Shown in pieces: positions 51,438 through 61,208 of a DNA stretch of 64,000 bases. Below the pieces are notes generated by a model that was given only the letters and a program-made list of their open reading frames with translations, was not told the origin of the DNA and did no database searches. Within the stretch, counting starts at the first letter, position 1; each line of letters opens with the position of its first letter. The DNA is from Chloroflexota bacterium (lineage in GTDB: Bacteria; Chloroflexota; Anaerolineae; Aggregatilineales; Phototrophicaceae): contig JAPOSR010000039.1 of NCBI GenBank assembly GCA_026709625.1, positions 1 to 64,000 of the forward strand. Direction: 5' to 3'. The translations under genes were made by a program, and so were the position numbers.

Positions 51438-51571
51438 TGGCTGTTCCTCAGTATTCGACCTTGCACGCGCTGGCGCAAAACTCCCCGCCATCTGGCACGC
51501 TGACAACGAAAGAGCACTATAGCATGGGTCCGCGCGCAGGTAAAGGATAACTTTTGTTCATAACAGAATCG

Positions 51572-53062
51572 TCATCGGTGATGAAAATCGGGCGGCCGCA
51601 GCGCTGCGAGGCAGTCGGCAGCCGGCTCCACAGTCGGCTGGCGCAAAAAAGCCTGCGCAAGAGAAGCGGCGCAATCGCTATTGCTCAGCGCGCCATGTCC
51701 CGCGGCCGGCAAGACAAAATGCCAACTGGCGCTCAGGTATTGCGCGGCTGCATCAGCCCAGGCGGGCGGCGTTATCGGGTCGTAAGCGCCAGAAAGCAGC
51801 AAGGTCGGGATTTCGCTGAGGATCGGCCGCTTCGCATTGGCAGCGGCTGCGGGCACATCCCAAACACGGCAATCATCAACGATCTGCATAGCGGCTTTGG
51901 TCAGCGCAGCATCGATGCGCGGCGGCAGCTGCTCGCCAGTCGCGATCAAATCGGCTGTGTCTGCGAACGGAGCCGTCTCAGTGCAGATGACGCTGTAGTG
52001 CATACCCTCGCTATGTCCATCAATATCATAGGCATAACCGGGCAATAACGGTCTAACTGGTTCAGCGCCAGCCAGCGATGCCGGTTGGGGTGGCGCAGCA
52101 GGCGCTTGGAAATCGTACTCGCCAGCGGCATGCGCGCTGATCATCGCCGGCAGCCACGGTATCAGGCTTGTGTCGTAGAGCAATTCGAATACGCTATTGA
52201 CCCAGGCTTCGCCGTCCATCCAGGTTGCTTCGCCTGTCGGCAAGTGGATGACCAGGGCTGGCTCTTGACTCAGCCTATCGATCACGCGGTCAAACCTGTC
52301 GCGCAGATCGGGATAAGCGGCGCTGCAGTTTGGGCTGGCGGCGCAATCGACAAACAGTTGTTCAAAAGCGCGATTGGCATTGGCGGCTTGCTCGGTGAGG
52401 CTCTGGGCTTGCCAAGGCACGACGCCATCGAGAATCAATGCGCGCAGCCGCTGGGGGAAGTCGCGCGCCAAAGTCAGCGCCAGCCGCGTCCCATACGATA
52501 TGCCATAGATATTGGCGACTGGCAAATCTAGCGCAATCAGCAGATCTTGCACATCCTGCGCGCTGGCGACGGTGTGATAAGCCGCCAGGTTGATGCCCGC
52601 CGCCAGCATGCGCGCCCGGCATGTCGCCAGCGAATCTTCGCTCGTCATTTCGTCATTTTCCGCGCAGTTCAACGACGGCTGGGAAAAGCCGGTGCCGCGT
52701 TGATCAATCAAAATGAGCTCGTTCCAGGTTCGCAGCGGCGAGCCCAACAAATCTCCCAAAGACGCCGATGCCGCGTCGCCGGGGCCGCCCGCCAAATAAA
52801 TAACTGGCGGGTTGTCTCGCTGAATCTGCGCCGCCAAGCGCAGCACAAACAAGCGCAGCCTGGCGCTGTCCTCGCCAGCCGCTCGGTCTTCGAGCACATG
52901 CAGGTAGCCGCAACTGAGCAGGTCCACCTCAAGAAAGGCCATCCAGAGCACGATCTCTGGGCAAGCGCCCACTTCATAGTTGGGCAGTGCGCCTTGAGAA
53001 AAAACCGGCGCAGACCTCAACAAGCCAAACAGGCAGGTGAGCAGGCATAGCGCGCGAATCAC
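51572..53062 (-). CDS. Secreted alpha/beta-hydrolase, TAP-like peptidase family
   Basis: 496 residues with a signal peptide (MIRALCLLTCLFGLLRSAPV, cleavage after FSQ). The hydrolase core has PVIYLAGGPGDAAS (oxyanion region), the nucleophile elbow YGISYGTRLALTLAR, the acid in LLSGAYDPITPP and the His in PAAGHGALSNSDCAA. The overall order resembles tripeptidyl aminopeptidases (SlpD/E-like, S33). Several Cys suggest disulphides outside the cell. It sits between map and rpmJ in the ribosomal cluster, overlapping map's stop by 4 bp, where infA would normally be found. Confidence 0.85.
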   Translation of the reverse strand: MIRALCLLTCLFGLLRSAPVFSQGALPNYEVGACPEIVLWMAFLEVDLLSCGYLHVLEDRAAGEDSARLRLFVLRLAAQIQRDNPPVIYLAGGPGDAASASLGDLLGSPLRTWNELILIDQRGTGFSQPSLNCAENDEMTSEDSLATCRARMLAAGINLAAYHTVASAQDVQDLLIALDLPVANIYGISYGTRLALTLARDFPQRLRALILDGVVPWQAQSLTEQAANANRAFEQLFVDCAASPNCSAAYPDLRDRFDRVIDRLSQEPALVIHLPTGEATWMDGEAWVNSVFELLYDTSLIPWLPAMISAHAAGEYDFQAPAAPPQPASLAGAEPVRPLLPGYAYDIDGHSEGMHYSVICTETAPFADTADLIATGEQLPPRIDAALTKAAMQIVDDCRVWDVPAAAANAKRPILSEIPTLLLSGAYDPITPPAWADAAAQYLSASWHFVLPAAGHGALSNSDCAASLAQAFLRQPTVEPAADCLAALRPPDFHHR

Positions 53063-53880
53063 GGATATGCCGGCGAGGTCAAGATGCGCGGACCCGTTTC
53101 GGTGATAGCGATGGTGTGTTCGAAGTGGGCGGTCAGCGAGCCATCTTTGGTTGCGACTGTCCAGCCATCGTCCAGCTCGATCAGCTCAGGTCGGCCAGCG
53201 ATCAGCATGGGCTCGATGGCGTAAGTCATGCCGATTTGCAGGTCATGGTCCTGCCATTGGAACTTGCTTTTGCGGCTGTGCCACCAGTTGGGCACCTGGG
53301 GCGCTTCGTGCATGGCGCGCCCAACGCCGTGCCCTGTATATTCCAGCGCGACGCTGTAGCCCATGCGACCAGCGACTTTGGCAGTGGCTCGGGCGACATC
53401 GCTGATGCGCTTGCCGAGCGTGGAAGCCTGGATGGCAGCCGTCAGCGCTGCCTCGGTGGCTTGCATGAGCCGCCGCGCCGACTGCGAGACTCGTCCGACC
53501 GCGTGGGTATACGCCGCATCGCCGATAAAGCCGCGATACTTGCAGGCGAGATCGATGCCGATGATGTCGCCTTCGCGCAGGATTCGCGATTCAGACGGGA
53601 TGCCATGCACCAACTCGTGATTGATCGAGGCGGTGATGGTGGCGGGATAAGGCGGCCGCTCGCCTTGCACATAACCGAGGAAACTGGGCTCTGCGCCATG
53701 GTCGCGCAAGACTGATTCAGCGAGCGTATCGAGGGCTTTGGTGCTGACCCCGGGCGCGATAGCCTGCCGCACGGCTTCGTGGGCTATGGCGACAATGCGG
53801 CCGGCCTCGCGCATGATTTCGATTTCTTGGGGCGTTTTAAGCACCGGCGCGGGCTGTTCTTCGCTGGCTTGCGCAAGCAT
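53059..53880 (-). CDS. map: Methionine aminopeptidase, type I
   Basis: Removes the initiator Met. 273 residues. Metal ligands in IGIDLACKYRGFIGDAAYTH (two Asp), YTGHGVGRAMHEAPQVPNW (His) and the Glu residues of TYAIEPMLI and AHFEHTIAITETG. The start overlaps adk's stop as TGATG. Confidence 0.96.
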   Translation of the reverse strand: MLAQASEEQPAPVLKTPQEIEIMREAGRIVAIAHEAVRQAIAPGVSTKALDTLAESVLRDHGAEPSFLGYVQGERPPYPATITASINHELVHGIPSESRILREGDIIGIDLACKYRGFIGDAAYTHAVGRVSQSARRLMQATEAALTAAIQASTLGKRISDVARATAKVAGRMGYSVALEYTGHGVGRAMHEAPQVPNWWHSRKSKFQWQDHDLQIGMTYAIEPMLIAGRPELIELDDGWTVATKDGSLTAHFEHTIAITETGPRILTSPAYP

Positions 53881-54581
53881 CAGGCTTGGTCCAGCGCGCG
53901 CTCAATATCTGCCCAGACTGCTTCGATGCTTTGGTCGGCGTTGATCTTGCGCAGCAGGTCTTTGGCGGCGAAATAATCAATCAGCGGCTGTGTCGTCTCC
54001 ACATAGGTATCAATGCGATGGATGATGGCGTCGGCGCTGGCATCGTCGGGTCGGCGTCTGAGTGGCGCGTCGCTGTCAGCCTGGGTCGCTTCCAGGCGCG
54101 GCGGAAATTGCCCATTTACATCCGCCAGCCAATGAAAATCGACACCGCCAGTCTTGTAATAACAGTTGTAGCTGCTGCCATCGGCCGCCGTTACCCGCCC
54201 AAAGGCGCGCTTGAAGGCGACATACAGGTCCAGCTCCAGCAGCAGCACCGCATTGAGGCTCGTGCCTTGCTGTGCCAGGTGCTCTTCCAAAAAAGCGGCT
54301 TGCGCCTGATTGCGTGGATAGCCATCCAGGATGAAACCAGCGCGCGTATCACGTTGGGCGAGACGGTCGGCGACGATTACATTGGTGGTGGCGTCATCAA
54401 TAAGAAAGCCTGTCGCCATGATGTTCTGCACATTGCGCGCCAGCGAGTCGCTGCGTACGCGCATCGCCCGGAACAGGTCGCCAGTCGATACCTGGGGGAT
54501 GCCATAGCGCGCTTCGATTCGTTTGGCTTGCAAGCCCTTGCCAGCGCCCTGCACGCCCATCAATATCACATTCAAGCTCAT
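53880..54581 (-). CDS. adk: Adenylate kinase (divergent)
   Basis: 233 residues. Interconverts ATP + AMP and 2 ADP. The P-loop reads MGVQGAGKGLQAKRI, where family members have GPPGAGKGTQ; the Thr is Leu. The AMP site (STGDLFRAMRV, GFILDGYPRNQAQA) is normal. The LID lacks zinc Cys and reads SYNCYYKTGGVDFHWLADVN followed by LRRRPDDASADAIIHRIDTY. The ATG at 54581 has GGAGG 9 bp upstream. Confidence 0.9.
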   Translation of the reverse strand: MSLNVILMGVQGAGKGLQAKRIEARYGIPQVSTGDLFRAMRVRSDSLARNVQNIMATGFLIDDATTNVIVADRLAQRDTRAGFILDGYPRNQAQAAFLEEHLAQQGTSLNAVLLLELDLYVAFKRAFGRVTAADGSSYNCYYKTGGVDFHWLADVNGQFPPRLEATQADSDAPLRRRPDDASADAIIHRIDTYVETTQPLIDYFAAKDLLRKINADQSIEAVWADIERALDQA

Positions 54582-54615
54582 GATGACTAACCTCCACATT
54601 CATCCGCGAGATGCG

Positions 54616-54652
54616 GACAAAAATAGAGCCGAGCATGCGCCAGGCTCGGCTC
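54616..54652 (-). terminator. Terminator-like hairpin between secY and adk
   Basis: GAGCCGAGC and GCTCGGCTC form a perfect 9-bp stem with a 9-nt loop; on the minus strand the stem is followed by TATTTTTGT. It sits inside the supercluster, so it may end or attenuate transcription before adk. Confidence 0.7.
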
Positions 54653-54677
54653 CAGGTTTGAAATGACTCGTCCGCGA

Positions 54678-56024
54678 CTAGCGCATAAAGCCTTCGTAAT
54701 TGCGCATGACCAACTGCGCTTCCAGCTGGCGCATGGTGTCGATGACCACGCCGACCACGATGATCAAACCCGAGCCGGAGATAACCAGCCCGGCATTGAT
54801 GACCGCGCCGCCCGCCGATGCCTCCAGCGGAAAAATGATGCGATTGACCAGATCAACCACGCCGGGGATGATGGCGATGACACCCAAGAAGAACGCGCCC
54901 ACAAAGGTGATGCGCCGCGTCGTCGACTTGATGAAATCTTCGGTGCGCTTGCCGGGGCGGATGCCCGGGATAAAGCCGCCATTGCGCTGCAAGTTCTCAG
55001 CCAGGTTTTGGTTGCCCACCATGACCTCCGCATAGAAGAAGGTGAAGCCAACCGTCATCAGGAAGAAAGTGCCCCAATACAGCAAGCCCTGCTGGTTGCC
55101 GAAGGTCGTCTGGATGGTATTGCCGACCGCGCCGGGCGGGAACAGACTGGCGATGATGGCGGGAAAGGTGATGATCGACTGGGCGAATATCAGCGGGATC
55201 ATGCCCACTGGATTGACGCGCAGGGGAATGAAGCTGTCTTGCTGGGCAAATTGCCGGTTGCCGCGCACACGCCGCCCGTATTGAACCGGCACGCGGCGCA
55301 CGCCTTCTTGAATCACCACGACAGCCAGCACGCTGAGCACCGTGATGACGATAAAGAGCGCCAGGTTGTATAGTGTTCGGTCGGGCTGCTGCGTCAAAAG
55401 CTGGATCAGGTTCTGGGGGGCTTGCGCGACAATGCCAGCGAAAATGATGATGGAAATGCCGTTGCCGATGCCCTGCTCGGTGATCAGTTCGCCCAGCCAG
55501 ATAGCGAACATCGTGCCCGCCGTCATGGTCGTCAGCACTGATACAGTCAGCAAAATGTTGCTGCCGATGCCAAAGCCGAAGCCGGGAATAATCTCCGCGC
55601 CGGTGCCAGTCGCCAGATTGAAAATGCTGATCTGCCCCAGCGCCTGCAAGACCGCCATGGGGATAGACACAAAATAGGTATAGCGCTGGATCTTTTCTTG
55701 GCCGCCCGGCTCGCGTTGGATTCGCTCCAGCGCCGGCACGATGGGCACCAGCAACTGGAAGATGATGGAAGCGGTGATATAGGGGTAGACGCCATTGGCG
55801 ATGACGCTGAAGTTGGCGACCGCCCCGCCCGAAAGCAGGTTCATCACCTGGATCAAGTTGCCCGCGCTGCTGCCGCTTTCGAAGACCTGCCGCAGCACAC
55901 TCCGATCGACACCCACCACCGGCACATGCGCGGCGAATTGGTAGACGATCAAAATGAAGGTGGTAAACAGCAGCTTGTTGCGCACATCGGGCAAGCGCCA
56001 AGCGTTACGCAATGCTTGTATCAT
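54678..56024 (-). CDS. secY: Protein translocase subunit SecY
   Basis: 448 residues and ten helices forming the protein-conducting channel. VNLLSGGAVANFSVIANGVY, SIIIFAGIVAQAPQNLIQLL and FIPLRVNPVGMIPLIFAQSI are SecY landmarks. It follows rplO by 37 bp as in most spc operons. Confidence 0.97.
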   Translation of the reverse strand: MIQALRNAWRLPDVRNKLLFTTFILIVYQFAAHVPVVGVDRSVLRQVFESGSSAGNLIQVMNLLSGGAVANFSVIANGVYPYITASIIFQLLVPIVPALERIQREPGGQEKIQRYTYFVSIPMAVLQALGQISIFNLATGTGAEIIPGFGFGIGSNILLTVSVLTTMTAGTMFAIWLGELITEQGIGNGISIIIFAGIVAQAPQNLIQLLTQQPDRTLYNLALFIVITVLSVLAVVVIQEGVRRVPVQYGRRVRGNRQFAQQDSFIPLRVNPVGMIPLIFAQSIITFPAIIASLFPPGAVGNTIQTTFGNQQGLLYWGTFFLMTVGFTFFYAEVMVGNQNLAENLQRNGGFIPGIRPGKRTEDFIKSTTRRITFVGAFFLGVIAIIPGVVDLVNRIIFPLEASAGGAVINAGLVISGSGLIIVVGVVIDTMRQLEAQLVMRNYEGFMR

Positions 56025-56061
56025 CAGATCGTGTCCTCGTCACTCAGTCGCCGGGATCTGG

Positions 56062-56595
56062 TTATGCCGGGTCAGCCTCGCCATACAGTCGCTGCAGGTC
56101 AACCTTGCGCAGCCGTTTGACCGTTGCGCGCGCGCCAGTCACTTTCAAGGCATGGGCATGGGCAGAGCCGCCAGCCGCTTCGATTTTTGCGGCAGCGCTC
56201 TTGGTGAACTTGTTGGCATGCACGTCCAGCTTCTTCGCCAGTTCGCCGCGCCCCAACACCTTGATAGGCTCGTCGGCATCGCGCACCAAGCCAGCCGCTG
56301 CCAGCGCCGCGCCATCGACCACAGCGCCATCGTCAAAGCGGGCTTCGAGCAGATCCACATTCACTTCTTGGAAGACAATGCCAAAGATGTTGGTGAAGCC
56401 GCGTTTGAAAGGCAGACGCCGCACCAAAGGCAGTTGTCCGCCTTCAAAATAGGGGCCTTTGCCGCCGCCGCTGCGCGCGCCTTGTCCCTTGTGGCCGCGC
56501 CCGGCGGTCTTGCCTCGCCCGGCGGCGATGCCCCGGCCGACGCGTCTGCGCCGGCGTCTGCTGCCTTTGTCGGGCTTCAAATCATGCAATCTCAT
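56062..56595 (-). CDS. rplO: Large subunit ribosomal protein L15
   Basis: 177 residues. The glycine-rich N-terminus [20 protein letters not shown] followed by [16 protein letters not shown] is the L15 signature. It is slightly longer than usual at the C-terminus. Its start overlaps rpmD by 4 bp. Confidence 0.97.
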   Translation of the reverse strand: MRLHDLKPDKGSRRRRRRVGRGIAAGRGKTAGRGHKGQGARSGGGKGPYFEGGQLPLVRRLPFKRGFTNIFGIVFQEVNVDLLEARFDDGAVVDGAALAAAGLVRDADEPIKVLGRGELAKKLDVHANKFTKSAAAKIEAAGGSAHAHALKVTGARATVKRLRKVDLQRLYGEADPA

Positions 56596-56792
56596 GTCTC
56601 GACCTCTTCTACAGCCACCAAATGGCTGACCTTGGCGATCATGCCACGAATTTGCGGCGCATCGCCGATGAGCACCGATTGGCGCATTCGCCGCAAGCCC
56701 AAGGATTTGACAGTCGCTTTCTGGCGGCTATTATAACCGATCGGGCTTTTGACCAAGGTTACCTTCAGCAGCTTGCCAGCGCGCTCAGGCAT
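56592..56792 (-). CDS. rpmD: Large subunit ribosomal protein L30
   Basis: 66 residues: [20 protein letters not shown] and [20 protein letters not shown] are L30. The ATG at 56792 lies 8 bp inside the end of rpsE. Confidence 0.95.
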   Translation of the reverse strand: MPERAGKLLKVTLVKSPIGYNSRQKATVKSLGLRRMRQSVLIGDAPQIRGMIAKVSHLVAVEEVET

Positions 56793-57348
56793 TGTCGGCT
56801 CCTTCGCGGCGGCGCTCCCAGAATGGCGCGACTTCGTAGGGACGTTTGCCACGCATCTCGGCGATTCGCGCGGCGCTGCGCAGTTGCTTAAGCGCATCCA
56901 GAGCCGCCATCGTGACATTCAGCAAGTTGGCGCTGCCTTGGCTTTTGGTCAAAATGTTGCGCACGCCGACCACCTCCAGCACAGCGCGAACGCCGCCGCC
57001 AGCGATGACGCCGGTGCCGGGCGCAGCCGGCTTCAACAGCACGCGCGCCCCGCCATGCCGCCCGATTACGGTGTAGGGAATGGTCGTGCCCGACAGGGCG
57101 ACCGTCTCGATATTGCGGCGCGCCCGCTCTGAGGCTTTGCGGATGCTGTCGGGCACAGCCCGCGCCTTGCCAATGCCGATGCCGACTCGACCTTTGCTGT
57201 CGCCGACGACGACGACGGTTCGAAAGGCGAAGCGCCGTCCGCCCTTGATTACCTTTGCCACGCGGCGGATATCCACCACGCGCTCGTCAAATTCATCGCG
57301 TTCTTCGTCGCGGTTGCGACGCGAATCACGTCTTCTGCGATCTGCCAT
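56785..57348 (-). CDS. rpsE: Small subunit ribosomal protein S5
   Basis: 187 residues. An N-terminal Arg/Asp/Glu-rich tail ([20 protein letters not shown]) precedes [20 protein letters not shown] and [20 protein letters not shown], the S5 double-stranded RNA-binding signature. Confidence 0.97.
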   Translation of the reverse strand: MADRRRRDSRRNRDEERDEFDERVVDIRRVAKVIKGGRRFAFRTVVVVGDSKGRVGIGIGKARAVPDSIRKASERARRNIETVALSGTTIPYTVIGRHGGARVLLKPAAPGTGVIAGGGVRAVLEVVGVRNILTKSQGSANLLNVTMAALDALKQLRSAARIAEMRGKRPYEVAPFWERRREGADNA

Positions 57349-57362
57349 CTGCCAACTCCCGC

Positions 57363-57737
57363 CTAAACTTGCAATCCGGCTTCGCGGGCAGCCTGCGCAA
57401 CAGCCGCCACCCGTCCGGTGTAGGTAAATCCGCCGCGGTCAAACACAACGACATGGATGCCAGCCGCCTTTGCCCGCTCGGCAACTGTCTGTCCGACCAG
57501 TTTTGCCGCTTCCAGCTTGCTGCTGTCGCCCAGTTGCGGCGCCAGCTCGCGGTCGATAGTCGAACACGCGACCAGAGTGCGCCCCGCAACATCGTCAATG
57601 ACCTGCACAAACATGTTGCGGTTGCTGCGATACACGCTCATGCGCGGGCGCGCAGCCGTGCCAGAGATTCGTCTGCGCACGCGCCGATGTCGTCTCTTGC
57701 GCGCCAAAACTTTTCTGCGACCCTTAATATCTGCCAT
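57363..57737 (-). CDS. rplR: Large subunit ribosomal protein L18
   Basis: 124 residues. [20 protein letters not shown] and [20 protein letters not shown] with [14 protein letters not shown] identify L18, a 5S rRNA-binding protein. Confidence 0.96.
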   Translation of the reverse strand: MADIKGRRKVLARKRRHRRVRRRISGTAARPRMSVYRSNRNMFVQVIDDVAGRTLVACSTIDRELAPQLGDSSKLEAAKLVGQTVAERAKAAGIHVVVFDRGGFTYTGRVAAVAQAAREAGLQV

Positions 57738-57764
57738 CGTTCCAATTCCTCGTTTCGCGGTCGG

Positions 57765-58313
57765 CTAGCGTTTGCCGGCTTTGCCCGCTTTGCGCCGCAC
57801 ATATTCGCCCAGATAGCGCACGCCTTTGCCCTTGTATGGCTCGGGCGGCCGCCAGCCACGTATATCCGCAGCAACTTGTCCGACCACCTGCTTGTCGATG
57901 CCGTCGACATGGATGAGAGTGCCCCGCGAATCTTTTGGCACATCAAAGGTGATATTCGCAGGTGGCTCGACGATGACCTCGTGCGAATGTCCCAGCCTCA
58001 GCTGCAAATTGCTGCCTTGCAGGGTCGCCTGATAGCCGACGCCTTGGATCTGCAGGGTCTTGCGATAGCCGCTGGAAACACCCTCGACCATGTTGGCGAG
58101 CAGAGCGCGCGTCAATCCGTGCAGGGCTTTGTGATGCCGCTGGTCAGACGGACGAGCAACAATGATGCTGCCATTCTCCTGGCAGATGGCCATATCGGGG
58201 TTGAAGTCGCGGCTCAATTGACCTTTCGGACCACTGATCGTGACGCTGTTGCGGTCGATGTGGACAGTGACCTTGTCGGGCAGCACGACCGGCTGCTTGC
58301 CTATGCGTGACAT
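57765..58313 (-). CDS. rplF: Large subunit ribosomal protein L6
   Basis: 182 residues. MSRIGKQPVVLPDKVTVHID at the start and PEPYKGKGVRYLGEYVRRKA at the end are diagnostic of L6. Confidence 0.97.
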   Translation of the reverse strand: MSRIGKQPVVLPDKVTVHIDRNSVTISGPKGQLSRDFNPDMAICQENGSIIVARPSDQRHHKALHGLTRALLANMVEGVSSGYRKTLQIQGVGYQATLQGSNLQLRLGHSHEVIVEPPANITFDVPKDSRGTLIHVDGIDKQVVGQVAADIRGWRPPEPYKGKGVRYLGEYVRRKAGKAGKR

Positions 58314-58330
58314 TGCGCTTCCCTCCCCGC

Positions 58331-58744
58331 CTACCAGATGTAGCAGAGCACTTCGCCACCGACGCCATCGCGCCGCGCTTGCTGGGCGGTCATTACGCCT
58401 TTTGGCGTGGTGACGATGGCGATGCCAGTGCCGCTGAGCACAATAGGCAGCTCGCGCCGCTTGCGATACACGCGCCGACCTGGTTTGCTGATCCGCCGCA
58501 GCTGCGTGATGACTGGCTGTCGGTCGCGCCGGCTGCCGATGTATTTGAGTTGAACGTTGATCAAAGGCACGGGACTCTCATCACCGATGCTGAATTCGTG
58601 GATATAGCCCTCTTCCTTGAGGATGCGGGCGATCTCCACCTTAATGTTGGATTTGGGCACGATCACTTCGGGCTTGCCACGAACCAAGGCGTTGCGGATG
58701 CGCGTCAGCATATCGGCAATGGGATCGTTGGTAACATTAGACAC
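58331..58744 (-). CDS. rpsH: Small subunit ribosomal protein S8
   Basis: 137 residues. DPIADMLTRIRNALVRGKPE and GIAIVTTPKGVMTAQQARRD with GGEVLCYIW identify S8. Confidence 0.97.
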   Translation of the reverse strand: MSNVTNDPIADMLTRIRNALVRGKPEVIVPKSNIKVEIARILKEEGYIHEFSIGDESPVPLINVQLKYIGSRRDRQPVITQLRRISKPGRRVYRKRRELPIVLSGTGIAIVTTPKGVMTAQQARRDGVGGEVLCYIW

Positions 58745-58757
58745 GATAACCGCCCTC

Positions 58758-58940
58758 CTACCAGCTCGCCTTTACAACGCCGGGAATCTCGCCTTCCAGC
58801 GCCATTTCGCGGAAGCAGATGCGACATAGGCCAAAACGCCGGATATAGGCGCGCGGACGCCCGCATACCTTGCAGCGGTTGCGCACACGCACCGGGTATT
58901 TGCGCCGCTCTTCCCGATACTGCATACATTTCTTTGCCAT
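58758..58940 (-). CDS. rpsN: Small subunit ribosomal protein S14, zinc-binding short form
   Basis: 60 residues. [20 protein letters not shown] and [20 protein letters not shown] give the CxxC-CxxC zinc site of type Z S14. The ATG at 58940 follows GAGGGGAACC. The frame is open further upstream but without similarity. Confidence 0.96.
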   Translation of the reverse strand: MAKKCMQYREERRKYPVRVRNRCKVCGRPRAYIRRFGLCRICFREMALEGEIPGVVKASW

Positions 58941-58950
58941 AGGTTCCCCT

Positions 58951-59493
58951 CTAATTCCCCTGGAAAGGCATGCCGAGCAACGCCAGCAAACGCCGCCCTT
59001 CCTCATCAGTCTTGGCGGTGGTCACGATAGAGATTTCCATCCCGCGCACCTTGTCGATCTTGTCAAAGTCGATCTCTGGGAAGACCAGCTGCTCACGCAA
59101 GCCGACCGTGAAGTTGCCGCGGCCGTCCAGTTTCGCGGGTACGCCTCGAAAGTCGCGGATGCGCGGCAGCGCGATATTGACCAGCCGGTCATACAGCGCC
59201 CACATCCGTTCGCGGCGCAATGTAACCTTGGCACCGATCGCCCTGCCCTCGCGCAGCTTGTAAGTGGCGATACTCTTCTTGGCACGCGTCACCACCGGCT
59301 GCTGGCCCGTGATCGTCATCAGGTCTTGCACCGCGCCATCCAGCGAGCGCGGCTCGTCAATGGCTTCGCCAACGCCGATATTCAGCGTAATCTTGCTGAT
59401 GGTCGGCACCTGCATGCGGTTGGTATAGCCGAACTCCTGCGTCAAGGTCGGCACGACCTCTTCAACATAGCGGGTGTACATGCGGTTTTCCAT
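58951..59493 (-). CDS. rplE: Large subunit ribosomal protein L5
   Basis: 180 residues. [20 protein letters not shown] and [20 protein letters not shown] are L5 signatures; binds 5S rRNA. Confidence 0.97.
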   Translation of the reverse strand: MENRMYTRYVEEVVPTLTQEFGYTNRMQVPTISKITLNIGVGEAIDEPRSLDGAVQDLMTITGQQPVVTRAKKSIATYKLREGRAIGAKVTLRRERMWALYDRLVNIALPRIRDFRGVPAKLDGRGNFTVGLREQLVFPEIDFDKIDKVRGMEISIVTTAKTDEEGRRLLALLGMPFQGN

Positions 59494-59511
59494 GGTATCG
59501 CCTCGCCCAGG

Positions 59512-59838
59512 TTACTCGATATCTCTGCCGCTTTTTTTGCTATAGCGCACCTTCAAGCCAGCGCTGTTTATGCGATAGCCAACGCGCGTGCGCTCATCGC
59601 TGTGCGGGCAGACCAGCATCACATTCGACAAATGGAGCGGTGCCTCGAATTCGATGATCTGGGCGGGGATCTGCTGCCCGCCGGGGCCGGGGCGCGCCTT
59701 TTGATGCCGCTTCAAAATGTTAACGCCATTGACAATGACGCGGTTCTTCTTCACCAAAACACGGACGACTTCGCCGCGCAAGCCCTTGTCGCGTCCGGCG
59801 ATCACCTCGACCGTGTCCCCTTGCTGCACTCGTTGCAT
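59512..59838 (-). CDS. rplX: Large subunit ribosomal protein L24
   Basis: 108 residues. The KOW motif GDTVEVIAGRDKGLRGEVVR and VNGVNILKRHQKARPG identify L24, an assembly initiator. Confidence 0.97.
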   Translation of the reverse strand: MQRVQQGDTVEVIAGRDKGLRGEVVRVLVKKNRVIVNGVNILKRHQKARPGPGGQQIPAQIIEFEAPLHLSNVMLVCPHSDERTRVGYRINSAGLKVRYSKKSGRDIE

Positions 59839-59852
59839 GTGGCTGTCCTTTG

Positions 59853-60224
59853 TTACAAAGTCTCGGGCGCAAGCGAGACGATCTTCATGAATCCCTTGTC
59901 GCGCAGCTCACGCGCCACCGGTCCAAATACTCGCGTCCCACGCGGGTTTTCCAGGTCTTCCGCTAGCACCACCGCGGCGTTGTCATCAAAGCGAATGGTC
60001 GAGCCATCGGCGCGGCGATATTCCTTGTGCGTGCGTACGATTACAGCGCGCACCAACTCGCCTTTTTTGACAGCGCCGCTGGTCGACGCCGATTTGACCG
60101 TCGCCACCACGATATCGCCGACATGGCCGTATTTGACTCGCGAGCCCCCCATGACGCGGATAACCAGGATCTCCTGCGCGCCACTATTGTCGGCGACTTT
60201 CATGCGCGATTCTGTCTGAATCAT
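59853..60224 (-). CDS. rplN: Large subunit ribosomal protein L14
   Basis: 123 residues. [20 protein letters not shown] is almost invariant in L14, with [20 protein letters not shown] near the end. Confidence 0.97.
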   Translation of the reverse strand: MIQTESRMKVADNSGAQEILVIRVMGGSRVKYGHVGDIVVATVKSASTSGAVKKGELVRAVIVRTHKEYRRADGSTIRFDDNAAVVLAEDLENPRGTRVFGPVARELRDKGFMKIVSLAPETL

Positions 60225-60265
60225 CGGTTTGCTCTCTCCGTTCTTGCAGCGCGCCTGCGCCTAGC

Positions 60266-60526
60266 TCAGCTATCCAGTTCGGGCGGCGCTTCCAGCACAG
60301 TCTCGACCACCCAGCGCTTGCGTTTGCTGATGGGGCGACTCTGCACGATGCGCACCAGCGCGCCGATGCCAGCGCCGGTCTCGTCATGCGCCATCACCTT
60401 TTTTGTGGAGGTGACGACCTTATGATAGACCGGGTGCATCTTGCGGTTTTCGATGGCGACCACGACTGTTTTTTGCATCTTGTCGCTGACAACCGTGCCC
60501 ACCAGGCGCTTGCGGTTATTCGGCAT
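60266..60526 (-). CDS. rpsQ: Small subunit ribosomal protein S17
   Basis: 86 residues. RKRLVGTVVSDKMQKTVVVA and PISKRKRWVVETVLEAPPEL identify S17. The ATG at 60526 lies inside the end of rpmC and has GGAGGAA ahead. Confidence 0.96.
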   Translation of the reverse strand: MPNNRKRLVGTVVSDKMQKTVVVAIENRKMHPVYHKVVTSTKKVMAHDETGAGIGALVRIVQSRPISKRKRWVVETVLEAPPELDS

Positions 60527-60743
60527 TGCTTCCTCCTTGCCCAACCAGTTCCGCAGCCAGTTCGCGCTCACGCAGGGCAGTTTTCAGCCGAGCGATATCG
60601 CGCCGGGCTTTGCGGAACAACGTGGTGTCTTGCAACTCGCCCGAAGCCTGCTGGATGCGATAAGTATACATTTCGACCTTAAGGTCTTCGATCCGATCAA
60701 GGATGGCATCATCGGACAATTCGCGGATTTCGTTCATATACAT
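60516..60743 (-). CDS. rpmC: Large subunit ribosomal protein L29
   Basis: 75 residues. IRELSDDAILDRIEDLKVEM and FRKARRDIARLKTALRERE match the L29 helical hairpin. The start overlaps rplP's stop as TGATG; a second ATG two codons later is an alternative. Confidence 0.95.
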   Translation of the reverse strand: MYMNEIRELSDDAILDRIEDLKVEMYTYRIQQASGELQDTTLFRKARRDIARLKTALRERELAAELVGQGGSNAE

Positions 60744-61177
60744 CAGTTGACCTCCCGTCCGGAGATCGGGTCAAAACGCTTGACAAACTTGGTTTTGATC
60801 GGCAGCTTGTGCGCGGCGAGGCGCAGCGCTTCACGGGCATCAGCTTCAGGAACGCCGCTCATTTCAAACAAGATGCGACCTGGCTTGACGACGCAAACCC
60901 ACTTCTCGACCGAGCCTTTGCCTTTGCCCATGCGGGTTTCGGCGGCTTTTTGGGTGACCGGCTTGTCAGGGAAGATGCGGATCCAAACTTTGCCGCGCCT
61001 GCGAATATAACGCACCATAGCGCGGCGGCAGGCTTCGATCTGTCGGCTGGTGACCCAACTGGGCTCCAGCGCCTGCAAGCCATAATCGCCAAACTGCACG
61101 ACAGCGCCACGGCGGGCTTTGCCACGCATGCGACCGCGCATCTGTTTGTTGTACTTTCTGCGTTTGGGCATCAACAT
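60743..61177 (-). CDS. rplP: Large subunit ribosomal protein L16
   Basis: 144 residues. [40 protein letters not shown] and [19 protein letters not shown] identify L16. GGAGAG 7 bp ahead supports the ATG at 61177 over one at 61171. Confidence 0.97.
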   Translation of the reverse strand: MLMPKRRKYNKQMRGRMRGKARRGAVVQFGDYGLQALEPSWVTSRQIEACRRAMVRYIRRRGKVWIRIFPDKPVTQKAAETRMGKGKGSVEKWVCVVKPGRILFEMSGVPEADAREALRLAAHKLPIKTKFVKRFDPISGREVN

Positions 61178-61208
61178 GGTTGCCGCTCTCCTCGTTTTCC
61201 CGCAACCG

